Source: Macrocybe gigantea (taxonomy: Eukaryota > Basidiomycota > Agaricomycetes > Agaricales > Callistosporiaceae). Taken from it: a stretch of DNA of 64,000 nt. Location: positions 1-64,000 of the forward strand of contig SJRY01000228.1 of the NCBI GenBank assembly GCA_011319805.1, read 5' to 3'. How positions within the stretch are numbered: the stretch's first letter is position 1; each line of letters starts with the position of its first letter. The translations under genes were made by a program, and so were the position numbers. Positions 22,901-33,264 of this stretch are shown piece after piece. The notes under the pieces were generated by a model. It ran no database searches. It saw only the letters and a list, made by a program, of their open reading frames with translations, and was not told the origin of the DNA.

Positions 22901-23454
22901 GAGGATTGGAAAGGACCTATGAGCTCTTCGACTACTTGTGTCGAGAGCGGGCCTATATATCTTCCTTTCGCAAGCTCTCCTTGTGTTATCTGAAAAAAGT
23001 GCTGATTATATATGTATGTGGAAGGGTTATTAAATGGGGTATAAGTGCGATAAATTTGACGAATGCCAGCATCGAAGCCAGTGCGCAAGCCTTCTGTAAT
23101 GTCGTGGTATTCTTGGTGAAGCCCCGCTTTGTGAAGCATGACCTCCCATGTATCAGCCTTGTAGGGCGTCGTCGGCTTGTTCCAGCTCTGCTCGAGGACA
23201 TCCTTGAGCTCCATGATCTTTGTGGCCACAGCCGGAGCACTCGTGCTTGGCGCCATGCTTGTTCGAGGAACATCCCCGCCAGCTGTTGAAGTCCAGGCAC
23301 AGGATGATACCTTCTGGGCTGACGAGACGTCCGTCCCGTTTGATGCATCTCGCCTTGGTTCCATCCCATAGGAACTTGGCCTCGCAGTATTTGAAACCCC
23401 CGTGGCGTCGTCTCGCCAAGCATAAGGGGCAGATTGAGGCATGGTGGGTTCCAT
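19987..23454 (-). CDS. pol of the outer retroelement: RT - RNase H - tyrosine recombinase in one frame with four TGA codons
   Basis: One reading frame runs from 23454 to a TAG at 19987-19989, about 1,155 codons. RT: DVKEAYRTIPI, NDFGLASAGGVYG and WVDDHLFF. RNase H: FSDASSEIGIGIVIGDRW, WAEAVGFE, YGDN and ENPADGPSRG. Recombinase: TAARLGEFT, GHGIRIGATLEYLL, IGRWSSDAFLRYLR. The frame is broken only by TGA at 22057-22059, 21610-21612, 21208-21210 and 20698-20700. The first, second and fourth of these match Arg in the inner copy, consistent with CGA to TGA change. No frameshift was found. RT makes element cDNA and the recombinase integrates it. As read it is not translatable without readthrough. 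Confidence 0.83.
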
Positions 23455-23708
23455 GCTCGGCTGCAGATGCTACGCGTAGGTCATCCCCGCTGTGCTGAGC
23501 GGCGTGATGTGAGGATCGTCGACTTACCGATGCCCGTGTGGCATCATCTTCCTCGTGCGAGCGCTTCCTCTGGCGTTTAGGAGACCTCACGCTCCTCGGA
23601 CTGGTCTGCTGTTGTTGTCCATCTCGCTGCCTCTTCCAATTTCCATTGTTCCGTCGCAGGGAATGCAATGTGACTTCTGCTTCGAACTTTCGGCGTACAT
23701 CTGCCAAG
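23153..23708 (-). CDS. Zinc-knuckle (nucleocapsid-like) exon of the outer retroelement
   Basis: It has a basic region (SPKRQRKRSHEEDD), a Cys/His stretch (CPLCLARRRHGGFKYCEAKF) and a terminal knuckle CSGCGHKDHGAQGCPRA. A plausible acceptor (AGCTTGGCAG) lies at about 23709, so it is probably spliced to ORF1. It overlaps pol by about 300 bases in a different frame, with the same frame offset as the inner element. It likely binds RNA. Confidence 0.65.
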
Positions 23709-23908
23709 CTACGTCCCGCGTGGAATGGGGCAAGATGTAGGGAGGAGGGTGTGCATCCCATACGCGAGGTATAAGGGAAGGTGTGGGGCAGGCATCGCAG
23801 GTCCATTGGTATGTGCAGGACCCAGCCATGGTTCACGATGTTATTTGGCCCGTCGAGGCATGGGTGGGTACCCAATGGCGGGTGCCGCAAACGGCATGCA
23901 GGACATGG

Positions 23909-23928
23909 TTTTTTTTTTTTTTTTTTTT
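23909..23928. repeat. T20 homopolymer in the putative gag intron
   Basis: Twenty consecutive T on the plus strand (poly-A on the coding strand), inside the segment between ORF1 and the zinc-knuckle exon. The inner element has no such tract. It may be a sequence-length polymorphism. Confidence 0.9.
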
Positions 23929-24038
23929 GGAGATGGGTGCCGTGTGGGCATTATGTCATGAGCCAGCAATAGCAGTGTAGGAGGATGAAAAGGGGTTCCT
24001 TTAGCTTACGTTGAAGGCCGTTCGAGATTGGACTTTGC

Positions 24039-24950
24039 TCACCTTTTTAACTCCTCGCTCTGGTGCTTGCTCCAAACCTCCTTCCGCATCTGTTGCATCA
24101 ATTTTTCGTTGACGAGTGCGATGTTGAAAGGCTTGCCCTGCTCCAATCGTTGGTGCCAGGTGTCGCGAGCTCGTGCTTGATATAGCAGGAGAATCTCATC
24201 CCCATGTTCTTCGTCTCGTACGTCGCTCATCTCCAATGCCATGAAGAACTGGAATAGGCTATCGATGTATCTCTCAGGCCAGCTGGCTTGGCGGATGTGT
24301 TTCAGAAATTGTTGCCTGGCGAAGGAGAATTGCTCCCATGACAGCCTTTCGTCTGGGATCGCTCGTTTGGAGGCGCGTAGTGTGGATATTGGTTGCAGGG
24401 TCACCGCACTCCCATCTGGGGTCCTTGTGAAGGCAAGGGCATCGTCGGACATTAAGGTGGCCTCCGATGTGGTCATGGCCATGCCTTCCCTAGTGAAGTA
24501 CCATAATTCGACATACTTTGCCTCCTTGATCTTACTGAGGGCGAACGAGGAGGGCCTGGATAGGATGCGGTCACCTATGTCTTCGTTGTCGTCGAAGTCC
24601 GGGAGTTTCAGGGAGCTGGTGACCACTTCCGAGTCTAGAGTCGGGCTCTGGTCTGCGTGCCCTGGCTGGTGGGTCTCCGAGTTCTCACCTGCGTTCAGCC
24701 TAGGGGTCGTAGAGCGTCTGTTTCCTGGTCCGTCCTCCTCCGGAGGTTCTGGTTGGTCGTTGCCCTCCTCTGGAGGGATTGGTCTTGGTTCCCTTGGCCG
24801 CTCCTCCCATTCTCGAACCTGTCTGTTCCATGCCTGTGTGAGGAGTTGCCGGACCTGCTCTTCGTCCATGCCTCTCTCAGTGAGTGCCGCCCTCATGGCA
24901 CCCAACAGAATTTCGGGCTCGGGGATTTCATTTGGGTTCCTTGGGGGCAT
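24039..24950 (-). CDS. Gag-like ORF1 of the outer retroelement
   Basis: About 303 residues starting MPPRNPNEIPEPEILLGAMR, intact. A helical N-terminus and a Pro/Glu linker (PPEEGNDQPEPPEED) are followed by a capsid-like helical part (YVELWYFTREG; ERLSWEQFSFARQQFLKHI). The last codons AAA AGG TGA GCA also form a good splice donor (AAAAG|GTGAGC), so ORF1 may either stop here or be spliced to the zinc-knuckle exon. The start at 24950 was chosen because it follows the A1 repeat and gives a clean N-terminus; the frame stays open upstream into A1. Confidence 0.72.
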   Translation of the reverse strand: MPPRNPNEIPEPEILLGAMRAALTERGMDEEQVRQLLTQAWNRQVREWEERPREPRPIPPEEGNDQPEPPEEDGPGNRRSTTPRLNAGENSETHQPGHADQSPTLDSEVVTSSLKLPDFDDNEDIGDRILSRPSSFALSKIKEAKYVELWYFTREGMAMTTSEATLMSDDALAFTRTPDGSAVTLQPISTLRASKRAIPDERLSWEQFSFARQQFLKHIRQASWPERYIDSLFQFFMALEMSDVRDEEHGDEILLLYQARARDTWHQRLEQGKPFNIALVNEKLMQQMRKEVWSKHQSEELKR

Positions 24951-24967
24951 CCTGCGTTGCCGTGAGT

Positions 24968-25116
24968 TGAATGACGAGGACGAGAGGTCTGAGCTAGAGA
25001 GAGTAGCGGACGCAGGCGACAGTCGTGAAGCAAGAGACGACTGTCTCACGCCCTGCGTCCACGCGAAGACCTCATTCTAGTACTTAGTCATGCTTCCTAT
25101 GTAATAGACTATCCAT
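24968..25116 (-). repeat. A1 repeat of the outer element
   Basis: Forms the 5' end of the outer element. Both parts of A2 match it exactly, including the joint ATTCTAGTACTTAG that the inner element later interrupted in A2. Confidence 0.87.
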
Positions 25117-25301
25117 TGTTGCCCTCTTTGAGCCCTCCGATCATCTTATCATCGCGACGTAACAGCAAAGATGGGCAGTTCGATGATCATGCCATCCAAG
25201 GGCATCGCCCAACGGACTCTAAATCTTTTCTAATGTTCGCCATAGTATATTTACCCATAGCCACGAGGACGTCGATCTGCAATCCCCCTACATCCACGGC
25301 A

Positions 25302-26527
25302 ATGTTCCCCATGAACGGACTCACCATATCGCTCCTTTTGAGTTTAATGTGAGTACCAATATTGTGCAGCTCGTGCATATCCATGACAGCATTGAAAATA
25401 GTTTTGAGATCTCCATGACCCCATCCGCAGCTTTGCAAAACCTGCAGGCTTCCGGCAAATTTGACTCAACACATGTACTTACTCTTTCAATCTCCTGGAC
25501 ACGGGAAAGTGCAGATCCGGAGACAATATCATTTCGACTTGCGCTCGATGGCCACACGATGTCCCTGATTTCTGCTGTTTCGTCCGAGAAAGAAAGTACA
25601 TCTGTACCTGTCAACCTCCATGATGCTTGGTCACAGCTAAAAGGTACAACTAACAGGTATGTGGAGGTCACTTTTTGCGCAAGAAATTGGTTCTAATGAG
25701 CTTCAAACAGCTGGACTCACACTCGATTAGAAGCAGTGGACAGTTCGTGAGTTGCTCAACTCATATCTGCAACCACTAATTTTGTGAGATCTCTTTAATT
25801 TTAGTCACGAGAATAAAGTCCTTCGAACATCGGCAATATACATTCAGTGGTGGCAGGACTCTTGGTAAGCGAAGAATTTATCATACTTAGAAATTAGGAA
25901 CATATTGAAACCGTCGCCTTTCAAGGCCCAACACTGCAGCTCCGAAGCTAACAACAGAATTGTCATCGGAAGGTCAAGATTCACTGTCAACACATTCAGT
26001 TGCCCTCCCAGACCCGAACATGAGCCCCAGCAGCGTTTATCCAAGCACTGCTGAGGCATCACCACAAAGTAGCACCAGCAATACATGGCCATCGACGAAA
26101 TCTCTAACTCGTACTAAAGAATCCGATTCTGGGACGACGCTCCTGTCTGTCTTATCGCAGGCTTCTTCCAGCGAAGCTGCACCCACCAATCCCTCCCAGT
26201 CGGTGCCACCACATGGAAATTCTAAACACTCAAACACTGCAAAAATTATTGGATCGGTCTTGGGTGGCCTAGTTTTTCTTGCCGTCTGTCTATTTGTCAT
26301 TCTGTCGTACCGCCGCCGGCGACGCAGACAACGTCGTGATGATGCGGCGAACAGGTTTGATCAAGGTACGCCAATGGCTTGGTGGTCTGGGAACCATACT
26401 GATGTTTCTTGCAGATTGGTTTGTCAATATAGATCAGAAAGTAGCCAGAACACATCAAGCAGCCGAACAGTATTTTAAGCCTGAAAAACACCAGGCAGCG
26501 GATGTTGGTGTGTCCGGGGATGCTTGA
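25302..26527 (+). CDS. Single-pass membrane protein, family member c
   Basis: A short signal-like start (MFPMNGLTISLLLSL) is followed, after an intron, by the ectodomain with LTLSISWTRESADPETISFR, the W-x(5)-DP core of the family. A second intron follows near 25655-25710. The stalk (about 25960-26230) is Ser/Thr-rich (SPSSVYPSTAEASPQSSTS). Then come a helix (IIGSVLGGLVFLAVCLFVIL) and a basic stop-transfer (SYRRRRRRQRRDD). After an intron at about 26366-26414 a short tail ends at 26527. No PPxY motif is seen in this tail. The ectodomain resembles Kre9/Knh1-like beta-sandwich domains in its W..DP..F.L pattern, but that is a guess. Its start lies only about 190 bases from the outer retroelement's end. 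Confidence 0.6.
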
Positions 26528-28067
26528 ATACGGAGGGTAAATGGCGACTTTTAGTGAGCAGTAAAGGATCGCCACCCACCACGATGGAGGACCTCGGATG
26601 GTCTTCCAGAGCCTTTTCGCACGCAGTCTCGTCATACATAACTATCCATATAAGTATGACCCAATCTCCTCATGATCAGTGGCTGCTCTAATGACAATGC
26701 CAATACTTTAACCATGATGATGAGAATACAAATTGTTTTGCCCAGGCTGCAGATTTGGTCCTGTGCATGCTTTCCGCCGAACATGCACTTAGACAACAGC
26801 GTAAACCACGACACGTGACGTCCTTCACGTTTTCTCGATTTTTTCCTTGAGCCCATCTGTGTACTTACGTTCACGTTGAAAGCTGTGAGGAGCTGATTAG
26901 AGTATCCCTGCCAACAGGTCCACGGTGTACTTTGCAACCGCTTGCAAACCGAATACCACTAGCATGTGCCAGGCTAGTCGGCCATCTCGTCGTGGGCCAG
27001 CGACAGTTTTTTTGGCCAGTTAAACGCCGAGATGAGATTCAAAAAAGTCTAACTATGGATTCCTATGAGTTCGATACGAGAGCTCTTGGTTCTATGTGTT
27101 ACGAAATACGGCGGGACATCAAGTTGTAGTCTTTGTCATGACGCGGTGCGACATACTGCTGATGCGTGCTAACGACTTTCCGTTGACCGAATTTTATTTC
27201 ATGTAGACAGTGGAAGTTTCGTGAGCACCCTTCTCATGCCTTCTTCTGTAAGGCACATATTTATGCTGGAGTTCTAGTCCCGTCGCCACCCGAAAGCCGC
27301 AAGGACGTGAGTCTCTTCATTTCGCAAAGAAGGAGCATATTGATTCCATCGTGCTTTTGCATTTGCAGGAATTTGGTTGACGCCCTCGTCCTCTTCCACT
27401 CTGCAGTTCAGAATTCCTACCCTCTCATTGACAGCCCAACCGGCAGCTCCTCCAATGTGCGAACAGCTCAGAATCAAAGCATGCCCGCTGGATCATGCGC
27501 GAGGAGGGGCATCAGGGAGTCCTATACAGATCTTAGCGCGAGCTTAAGAGCGGGCTCGTTTTGTCGCATTATTTCAGGCGCCTTCGAAACTTGACAGGAT
27601 CATATTCAGGGGTTGTTACGACTCTGGCACTTGTTGGCGGAGAATGTACCCCTCCGCATGCATCGAATTCAGGTCGAGCACAGCTGATACTTCTGGGAAC
27701 CCAGCACCGGAATCTGGAGACGCACCGAAATGATGTTCCGCGTCGTACGGCTTGATAGTGGCGTTCCAGTGTCTGAAACCATATTCCATACCGATGTCTG
27801 AGGCAACGATGCTTCTTTTCCCTACGGTGAGTCTGATTGATTGTCATGACCGATCTAATTCATGTATTTCTCGCACTTGATGCAATCTGTCAGTCAATTC
27901 CCCGTAACTGTTGTCGGGCGCATTGGAACCAATCCAGATGGCATCCGACCTCGGAAAGCGAAATCATCTTAGTCGTCATGTTAGCTGACCTGGGAACATC
28001 GGCTCGTTCGCAGAGCTGCCGCCCTGTACCCATTCGAGCCCCATCATTCCATCTTTTCCCGCACAGG
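26528..28067. other. Gene-poor stretch between members c and d
   Basis: I could not build any exon chain here. Short Ser/Pro-rich open pieces on the plus strand (about 27600-28000) could be the stalk of another decayed membrane family copy, but no helix or W-DP core was found. A minus-strand frame at 27274-27477 has no recognisable features. Confidence 0.35.
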
Positions 28068-29464
28068 ATGGTTGTGATCTGTGCTATTTTTTGGGTTCAA
28101 ATAAACGGCATCGTTTGCGTGCAGAGGGATGGGTGGGTGTTCTCTCTTCATGTCTTCTTTCACCTTCCTCTCCTTTGCAATTATGTGAGCCCTTAGGATT
28201 TCTTGCCCCTGAATGCTAAGATCATTTCACAGAGCCACTCTTTTGTCAGACATTCCTTTCGTTTGCTCCATGTCCGACCTGGAGATTTGTAATGGCTCAG
28301 GAAACGGTCAAGGTTCCAATATCACATGGACAACTGAACCCAATGACCCAGATCTCGTGGATATAACCTTGACCTCTAAGTTACGATCTTCACCAAACCA
28401 TACGCTTCGTCGTAATCCGAAGTCGAGGTGGAGCTGGTATAATGTCCCCACCGAAGGAGGTCAGTATAGCGTCCAGAAGACTTTCCAAAGGTATGAGGGA
28501 AAAGAATAATTCTCCATGCCTTCTGACTAACTTGCTTAGCGGAAAATACACAATCACTGCCCGTGACTCTGTGTGGGCAGAAATCTCATCCGATAGATGG
28601 CTGCTCTCTTACGCTGTTACTTTTCAGGACTGGTGACTTTGTGGCCCAATCCGTACTCCTGATTTCCGAAGGGTCTGTGACGGAAATAAATTCATAGAAG
28701 AATTGTGCAACTGATTCTTCAAACATTTTCCAGGTCGTCAACCTTCAATTGTTCGCCTATCAGCACTTCCGTCATCTCGACATCCTCCAGCACATCTCTC
28801 TCTTCAGACACGCAAATGCTAATCCCCATCACTTCCGAAAGCTCGACCTCCACTTGGCGCTTTACCTCAACTTTCAAACCCATTTCTCACTTCTCGACAA
28901 GCCAAAAACGCCCAGTCGTCACCTCGACTTCTTCAGGCAGGGATCGTTCTCAAAATAGCCCTATTGTGGGGGCCCATACCACTACCACCTCTGTGTCATC
29001 TCCAATTCCAACTCATTCCTCGACTGCCTCGTCCGGCCTCTCACGCGTTCCTGTCAGGATAATTGTCCCCGTCGTCGTCAGTGGTCTGTTTGTTCTGTTT
29101 GTCGTTTTGGCGGTCCTCGCCTTTACGTGTCGGAAATTCCGCCACAAGAACCTATCGAGGCAACCCATAGCATTCACTCTGATGTCAAGCGATGTTGCCG
29201 ACCCCGAGATCAAAGGTTTGTCGCGCTGACGAAATCCCGCGTGAACGTATTCCTAACATGCTGAAACAAGCCAACGGCGCCCTCGTTACGAGGCTAGGTG
29301 TGGATCAAGCTGCGGAAGTCGACGGCCTACAGACGCATGATGCGCCACCTTCATACCAGATCATATCTTTGGTTCCAAATCGAAGAGTGCAGTTTTCTTC
29401 TGGCACACAGACATTGATTGGATCTAGTTTGGGACCATCGGCCGCGACAGCGGCAGTAACTTGA
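28068..29464 (+). CDS. Single-pass membrane protein with PPSY tail, family member d
   Basis: A signal segment (MVVICAIFWVQINGIV) is followed by a spliced ectodomain with SNITWTTEPNDPDLVDITLT, again the W-x-DP core, and then SGKYTITARDSVWAEISSDR. The stalk (about 28735-29035) is very Ser/Thr-rich (SVISTSSSTSLSSDTQ). The helix is VRIIVPVVVSGLFVLFVVLA, followed by basic residues (CRKFRHKNLSRQ). After an intron at about 29215-29270 the tail carries DAPPSYQII, a PPxY motif, and ends at 29464. It is the best preserved member on the plus strand. The role is unknown; the layout fits a surface sensor or adhesion protein with ubiquitin-ligase-controlled turnover. Confidence 0.62.
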
Positions 29465-29938
29465 GTATCCCGGGTGTGTAATATGTAATGATTTTCGTTG
29501 TACATATATACCCCCTGATCAAGCTTTAGACCACCATGCAATCGACCGGACTTCAATTCATAGGGATTTTCTGCGAAGCTGTTTATTGCTCAGCGGATGC
29601 TGGACAAAACCACCCTGAAACACTCATTCTTCTGATGAGGGATATTATCCTCCGTCAGATTGGTACGATGCGTCAAGGCGACGAATCAGATGCCTCAGTT
29701 AACTGATCTTCTGTAACACTGCCAAGCAGGCAGAGCCAGCATCAAAGAACAAGGTAGTCGGACTACCTGTATGAAACTTGCATCTCCGTCGTATCTTCAT
29801 CAGCTGTCGAGCTCGATAGCATGAGCATAGAGGCCAAATGAACCTCGGAAGTCATTTACACGAGACAATCTGGATACCAAAAGTTACATGAGCACCGTAG
29901 GACAACGACAGTTTGGTGCGGGCTCACGAATGGTTTGC
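29465..29938. other. Convergent intergenic region, member d / histone deacetylase
   Basis: Holds the 3' untranslated regions of both convergent genes. No further coding or RNA signal seen. Confidence 0.45.
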
Positions 29939-31903
29939 TCATACGTCCACATCGACGTCCATCGGCGTGGCACTTGATTCGACAAGGCTTCCATTTTCTT
30001 TTTCCTTTTCCTTGTCCTGCTCCTTGTCCTTGTCCTTGTCAGCTGCGGTACGTCCTCTTCCACGACCACGACCGCGACCGCGACCTCTGCCCCGCCGTGT
30101 AGGGGTCGGGACAGATTCCTCCGCACTGTCTTCGTCAGCGTCGTCGCGAACGGTAGCAGGCGTGATTGCGCCCCTCCCCCGCCCCCTTCCACGTCCTCGT
30201 CGGCCGCCCCTCCCTCTCCTTGATGCTGGGTCTCCTCTCCTGCTGACAGATGACACGGGCTCCATATCGCGGTCCACGTCGTTCTCTCCATCAAAAAATT
30301 CGTTTCTTGCTGAGCTAGTGTCGTTCCTCCGTTCGCCAGCTTTCGCCGTTCCCTTTTCTTCATCCCTCTCTTCTGCCGACTTCTCCTCGTCACGCATGAG
30401 GCCTAGCAGATCGGGCGGTATTTCTTGCATCGCCACGCTCGGAGCTCCCTGCAAGTACCGTAATTTGTTACGGATGCTGACCACGATGCGCTGAAGCGAT
30501 GCTGGGGAGTTTTGATTGTCGACTTTCCCTGTGAGTGGCGGATGAAGCTTCCAATGAGAGTCCTCGAAAAAGGAGTCGTAAACCGTGACCGGAAGCTCGT
30601 CTGGGATGGACGCGCCGACAAGCACAGCTGTCTCATAGGTCCAGCATCTGCTAACATTCTTGATCGTGTAACCCCCTCCTCCCACGACCAAAAGTGGAAC
30701 GTTGAACTTCCTGACGAAATTGACGCATTCGCCATGAGCAGCGATGGACAGATTGAAAGCACCCAGGCGGTCACAACCCAAGGAATCGGCGCCACATTGC
30801 AAAACGATTGCGGAAGGCCGGAAGGCAGTTACCGTATCATCTACGACCGTCTTGAAGATAGTCAAGTACATGTCGTCGTCGATGCCATCTTGAAGAGGGA
30901 CATTCAGACAGAAATGTTTACCGAGACCCGTGCCGTTATCGTCAAGTTTTCCCGTTCCAGGGAAGAAATCGCCCGTATATTTATGGAAGGACACCGTCAT
31001 AACTCGGTTGGTCTGATAAAAGGCAAACTCGACGCCGTCTCCATGATGAATGTCTATGTCGAGGTACAAAACTCGTGGATGGTATCTATATTTTAGGATG
31101 AGTATTTTGCCCACAGACCTTTACACGCGTTCGTACCTTAGAAGCTCGAGGATGGCAAGGACAATGTCATTCACGTAGCAAAAGCCACTCGCCTCGCCAC
31201 GTTTGGCGTGATGCAACCCACCAGACCAGTTGATGGCAATATCCGTCGTCCCGGCACAGAGTTTGCGTGCAGCAGCAAGAGATCCGCCGGCATACATCCG
31301 ACAGAAGTCGTACATATCGGCGAATATTGGACAATCTTCGACGCAGTTGAAAACGTCGATTTGCTGTCTCATGTGTCCCTGGTTATTTGGAGTAACTCTG
31401 CGTCATAAGAAACGTCAATAAAAGGATTACGATGGGAGGATGTGTTCAAAATGCGACCTTGACAAAAAATCGATGTAGTCGTGATCATGATATGCTTCCA
31501 GTTCAGCCCGTGTCGCTGGAGGAGGGTCGTATATGTGATGAATTTGTTTGTCTAATCCGTATCCGGTTACCAGCGCATTCGTAAGCGTCAAGCGATGGGG
31601 CTTCATCGGATGTCGTTCCTACGTTGCAATTATAAGCCATATAACTCGGTTGGACGCATGCAAATGATTATCTGTTGCGTACTCCATAATGATGCGCACC
31701 AACGCCTTTCGGTGAATAATAAGATACAAGAGGTCGAGAATGTGGCTGTAAGAATGCAAGTTGGAATCGCTGTTGACAGAATGAAATGCATTATTCATAC
31801 TTACATTTATCCGTTCCGTTATGGGTTGCGCAGTTCCGTGCGGTCCGCGGTCGCAGAAGTATGGAGAAGATGAGAATGTAAAGCTTTGCGACAGCCTGGT
31901 CAT
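29939..31903 (-). CDS. HOS2: Class I histone deacetylase, Hos2/HDAC3 type, with RG-rich tail
   Basis: After splicing, the N-terminus reads [32 protein letters not shown]. The catalytic core includes the two active His ([20 protein letters not shown]), the zinc ligands ([12 protein letters not shown] and [13 protein letters not shown]) and the GGGGYT tyrosine loop. [20 protein letters not shown] and [12 protein letters not shown] fit Hos2 better than Rpd3. It removes acetyl groups from histone H3/H4 tails in a Set3-type complex. The C-terminal 110 or so residues are unusual: two blocks of RG repeats (about 30170-30215 and 30050-30100) between acidic and Lys/Glu stretches, ending MDVDVDV. Introns lie near 31750-31810, 31625-31690, 31395-31455 and 31080-31140. 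All catalytic residues I know are present. Confidence 0.9.
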
Positions 31904-32187
31904 TATGTACAGCAGTGAAGTAGCTGGACATGAAGCGCTAAATTGTTAGCGGCTTGAAGAGCGATCCAATAGCAAACGAACCACTAGTATTACAGCAGGT
32001 ATCTTCCAATCCTGTCTTCGATTTCTATTTGAATAATGGCAGAGACCCAGGCGTTTGACGAATGTTGGTAGATGTGAGCGGCCAAGAGGCTCGGAAACCG
32101 AATTTTGAATGATCGAAGTCAGCATTCCCACGTTTGTCTCTTCACCTTTTTCGGACATCCGAAACATTCCTCAAATCCTCGACCACG

Positions 32188-33264
32188 ATGGTGAAGCCCA
32201 CCGTTGTCCTGCTCGCTCTTTCTGCACTTCAGACAGTCTTTGCGTCTTCTGGTGACCGATCTCCGACATTCGAGAAATGTGTTCTCATTTGCGACACCAA
32301 GCACTGCGGAGCTTTGACTTCGGCACCGTTACCATTAGCCCTGCGCTTGACCCGGTGGACGTGCAACGACGACTGCAAATACAATTGCATGCACAAAATC
32401 ACGTCCGATGAGATTTCCAAGGGTTCTAGAGTTCAGCAGTACCACGGCAAGTGGCCATTCTGGCGATTTCTCGGCATGCAAGAGCCTGCTTCTGTCGCGT
32501 TTTCTCTCTTAAACCTTTGGGCTCATGTAAAAGGGGCACATGCGGTAAAAAGGATTGTTCCAAAGACCCATCCTATGAGGCCTTACTATCTGACGTGGTC
32601 CGTGGTGAGCATTAACGCTTGGTTGTGGTCGTCGGTCTTCCATACTCGGGGTAAGCATATATCCGCGATTGCGTTGTCCTCGGTCGCTTACAGATTCTTC
32701 ATAGATATGCCCATTACCGAAAAGCTGGATTATTTCTCAGCTGCACTAGCCATTCTTTTTGCGCTTTACTATACCGTCCTTCGTATGTTTCACATATATC
32801 CCCGTTCAGCTCGAGTCCGACTCGATGTTCCGTCTGGAAACTCGCGTGAAACGACTCTCGTTCGCCAAATCTGGTCATCTCTTTGCATCATTGCTTATTT
32901 CGCCCATGTCTCTTATCTATCGCTGCTGCCGCGGTTTGACTATACATACAACATGGCATTTAATTTGACCATTGGCGTCGCGCACAACATCCTTTGGCTG
33001 ATATATTCTCTGCCGGCGCCTCTCCTTCAAAGGTTTCCATTGCGGCCCAAGTCCTACCGGCCTTCTTACGTCGGGAAAGCGGCTGTCTTCGTCGTTTTGA
33101 CCACGGTCGCCACCGCTCTCGAACTCTTCGATTTCCCGCCTTGGGGCCGAATCATCGATGCGCATGCTTTGTGGCATCTTTCCACAGCCCCAATCGCGCT
33201 CTTTTGGTACAAGTTCTTGATCCAGGACGCCCTGGATGATGCGTGGAGGAATCAGAAAACATAA
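32188..33264 (+). CDS. PER1: Per1/PGAP3 GPI-anchor remodelling membrane protein
   Basis: The signal peptide (MVKPTVVLLALSALQTVFAS) is followed by the Cys-rich lumenal part (FEKCVLICDTKHCG, WTCNDDCKYNCMHKI) and then about seven hydrophobic helices. Family motifs HPMRPYYLTWSVVSINAWLW, SSVFHTR and ITEKLDYFSA are present, with a late AHALWHLSTAPIALFWYKF. It removes or hydrolyses the sn-2 acyl chain of GPI anchors in the ER/Golgi. A 54-base intron at 32651-32704 (GTAAGC..CATAG) contains no stop and keeps frame, so an unspliced reading inserts about 18 extra residues just before PITEKLDYF; splicing restores the family's R-D-x-P-I-T-E-K. The start at 32188 was preferred over an in-frame ATG at 32134 because the signal peptide then begins at the N-terminus. 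Confidence 0.9.
   Translation: MVKPTVVLLALSALQTVFASSGDRSPTFEKCVLICDTKHCGALTSAPLPLALRLTRWTCNDDCKYNCMHKITSDEISKGSRVQQYHGKWPFWRFLGMQEPASVAFSLLNLWAHVKGAHAVKRIVPKTHPMRPYYLTWSVVSINAWLWSSVFHTRGKHISAIALSSVAYRFFIDMPITEKLDYFSAALAILFALYYTVLRMFHIYPRSARVRLDVPSGNSRETTLVRQIWSSLCIIAYFAHVSYLSLLPRFDYTYNMAFNLTIGVAHNILWLIYSLPAPLLQRFPLRPKSYRPSYVGKAAVFVVLTTVATALELFDFPPWGRIIDAHALWHLSTAPIALFWYKFLIQDALDDAWRNQKT

Larger units (their letters stand above)
13800..25116 (-). mobile_element. Outer tyrosine-recombinase retrotransposon (Ngaro-like), interrupted by a nested element
   Basis: The coding strand is minus. The 5' repeat A1 is at 24968-25116. Gag-like, zinc-knuckle and RT-RNaseH-recombinase frames follow. B1 is at 19769-19889, and A2 is split into 19734-19768 and 14011-14124 by the inner element. 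B2 is at 13800-13919. This A1-ORFs-B1-A2-B2 order is the split direct repeat layout of Ngaro/VIPER-type elements, which use a tyrosine recombinase and integrate through a circle without target duplication. Without the inner 5,609 bases the element is about 5.7 kb. The two A copies are identical where I compared them, and the B copies differ by one G, so insertion is recent. Borders are uncertain by up to three bases (shared CAT). Confidence 0.85.

Noticed and set aside
23653..23890. N-terminal extension of the zinc-knuckle frame in the outer element
   Set aside because: It lies upstream of a likely splice acceptor, and the inner element has no matching sequence.
13800..25116. LTR retrotransposon (Gypsy/Copia) or Crypton
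   Set aside because: There is no aspartic protease or DDE integrase and no simple LTR pair. RT plus tyrosine recombinase plus split direct repeats points to Ngaro/DIRS-type; no methyltransferase domain was seen, which argues against DIRS proper.
29913..30494. Pro/Arg-repeat plus-strand frame
   Set aside because: It is the complement of the RG-repeat tail of the deacetylase, not a separate gene.
30512..31096. 194-residue plus-strand open frame opposite the histone deacetylase
   Set aside because: Mirror of a conserved coding exon. No features of its own; the deacetylase catalytic motifs are on the minus strand.
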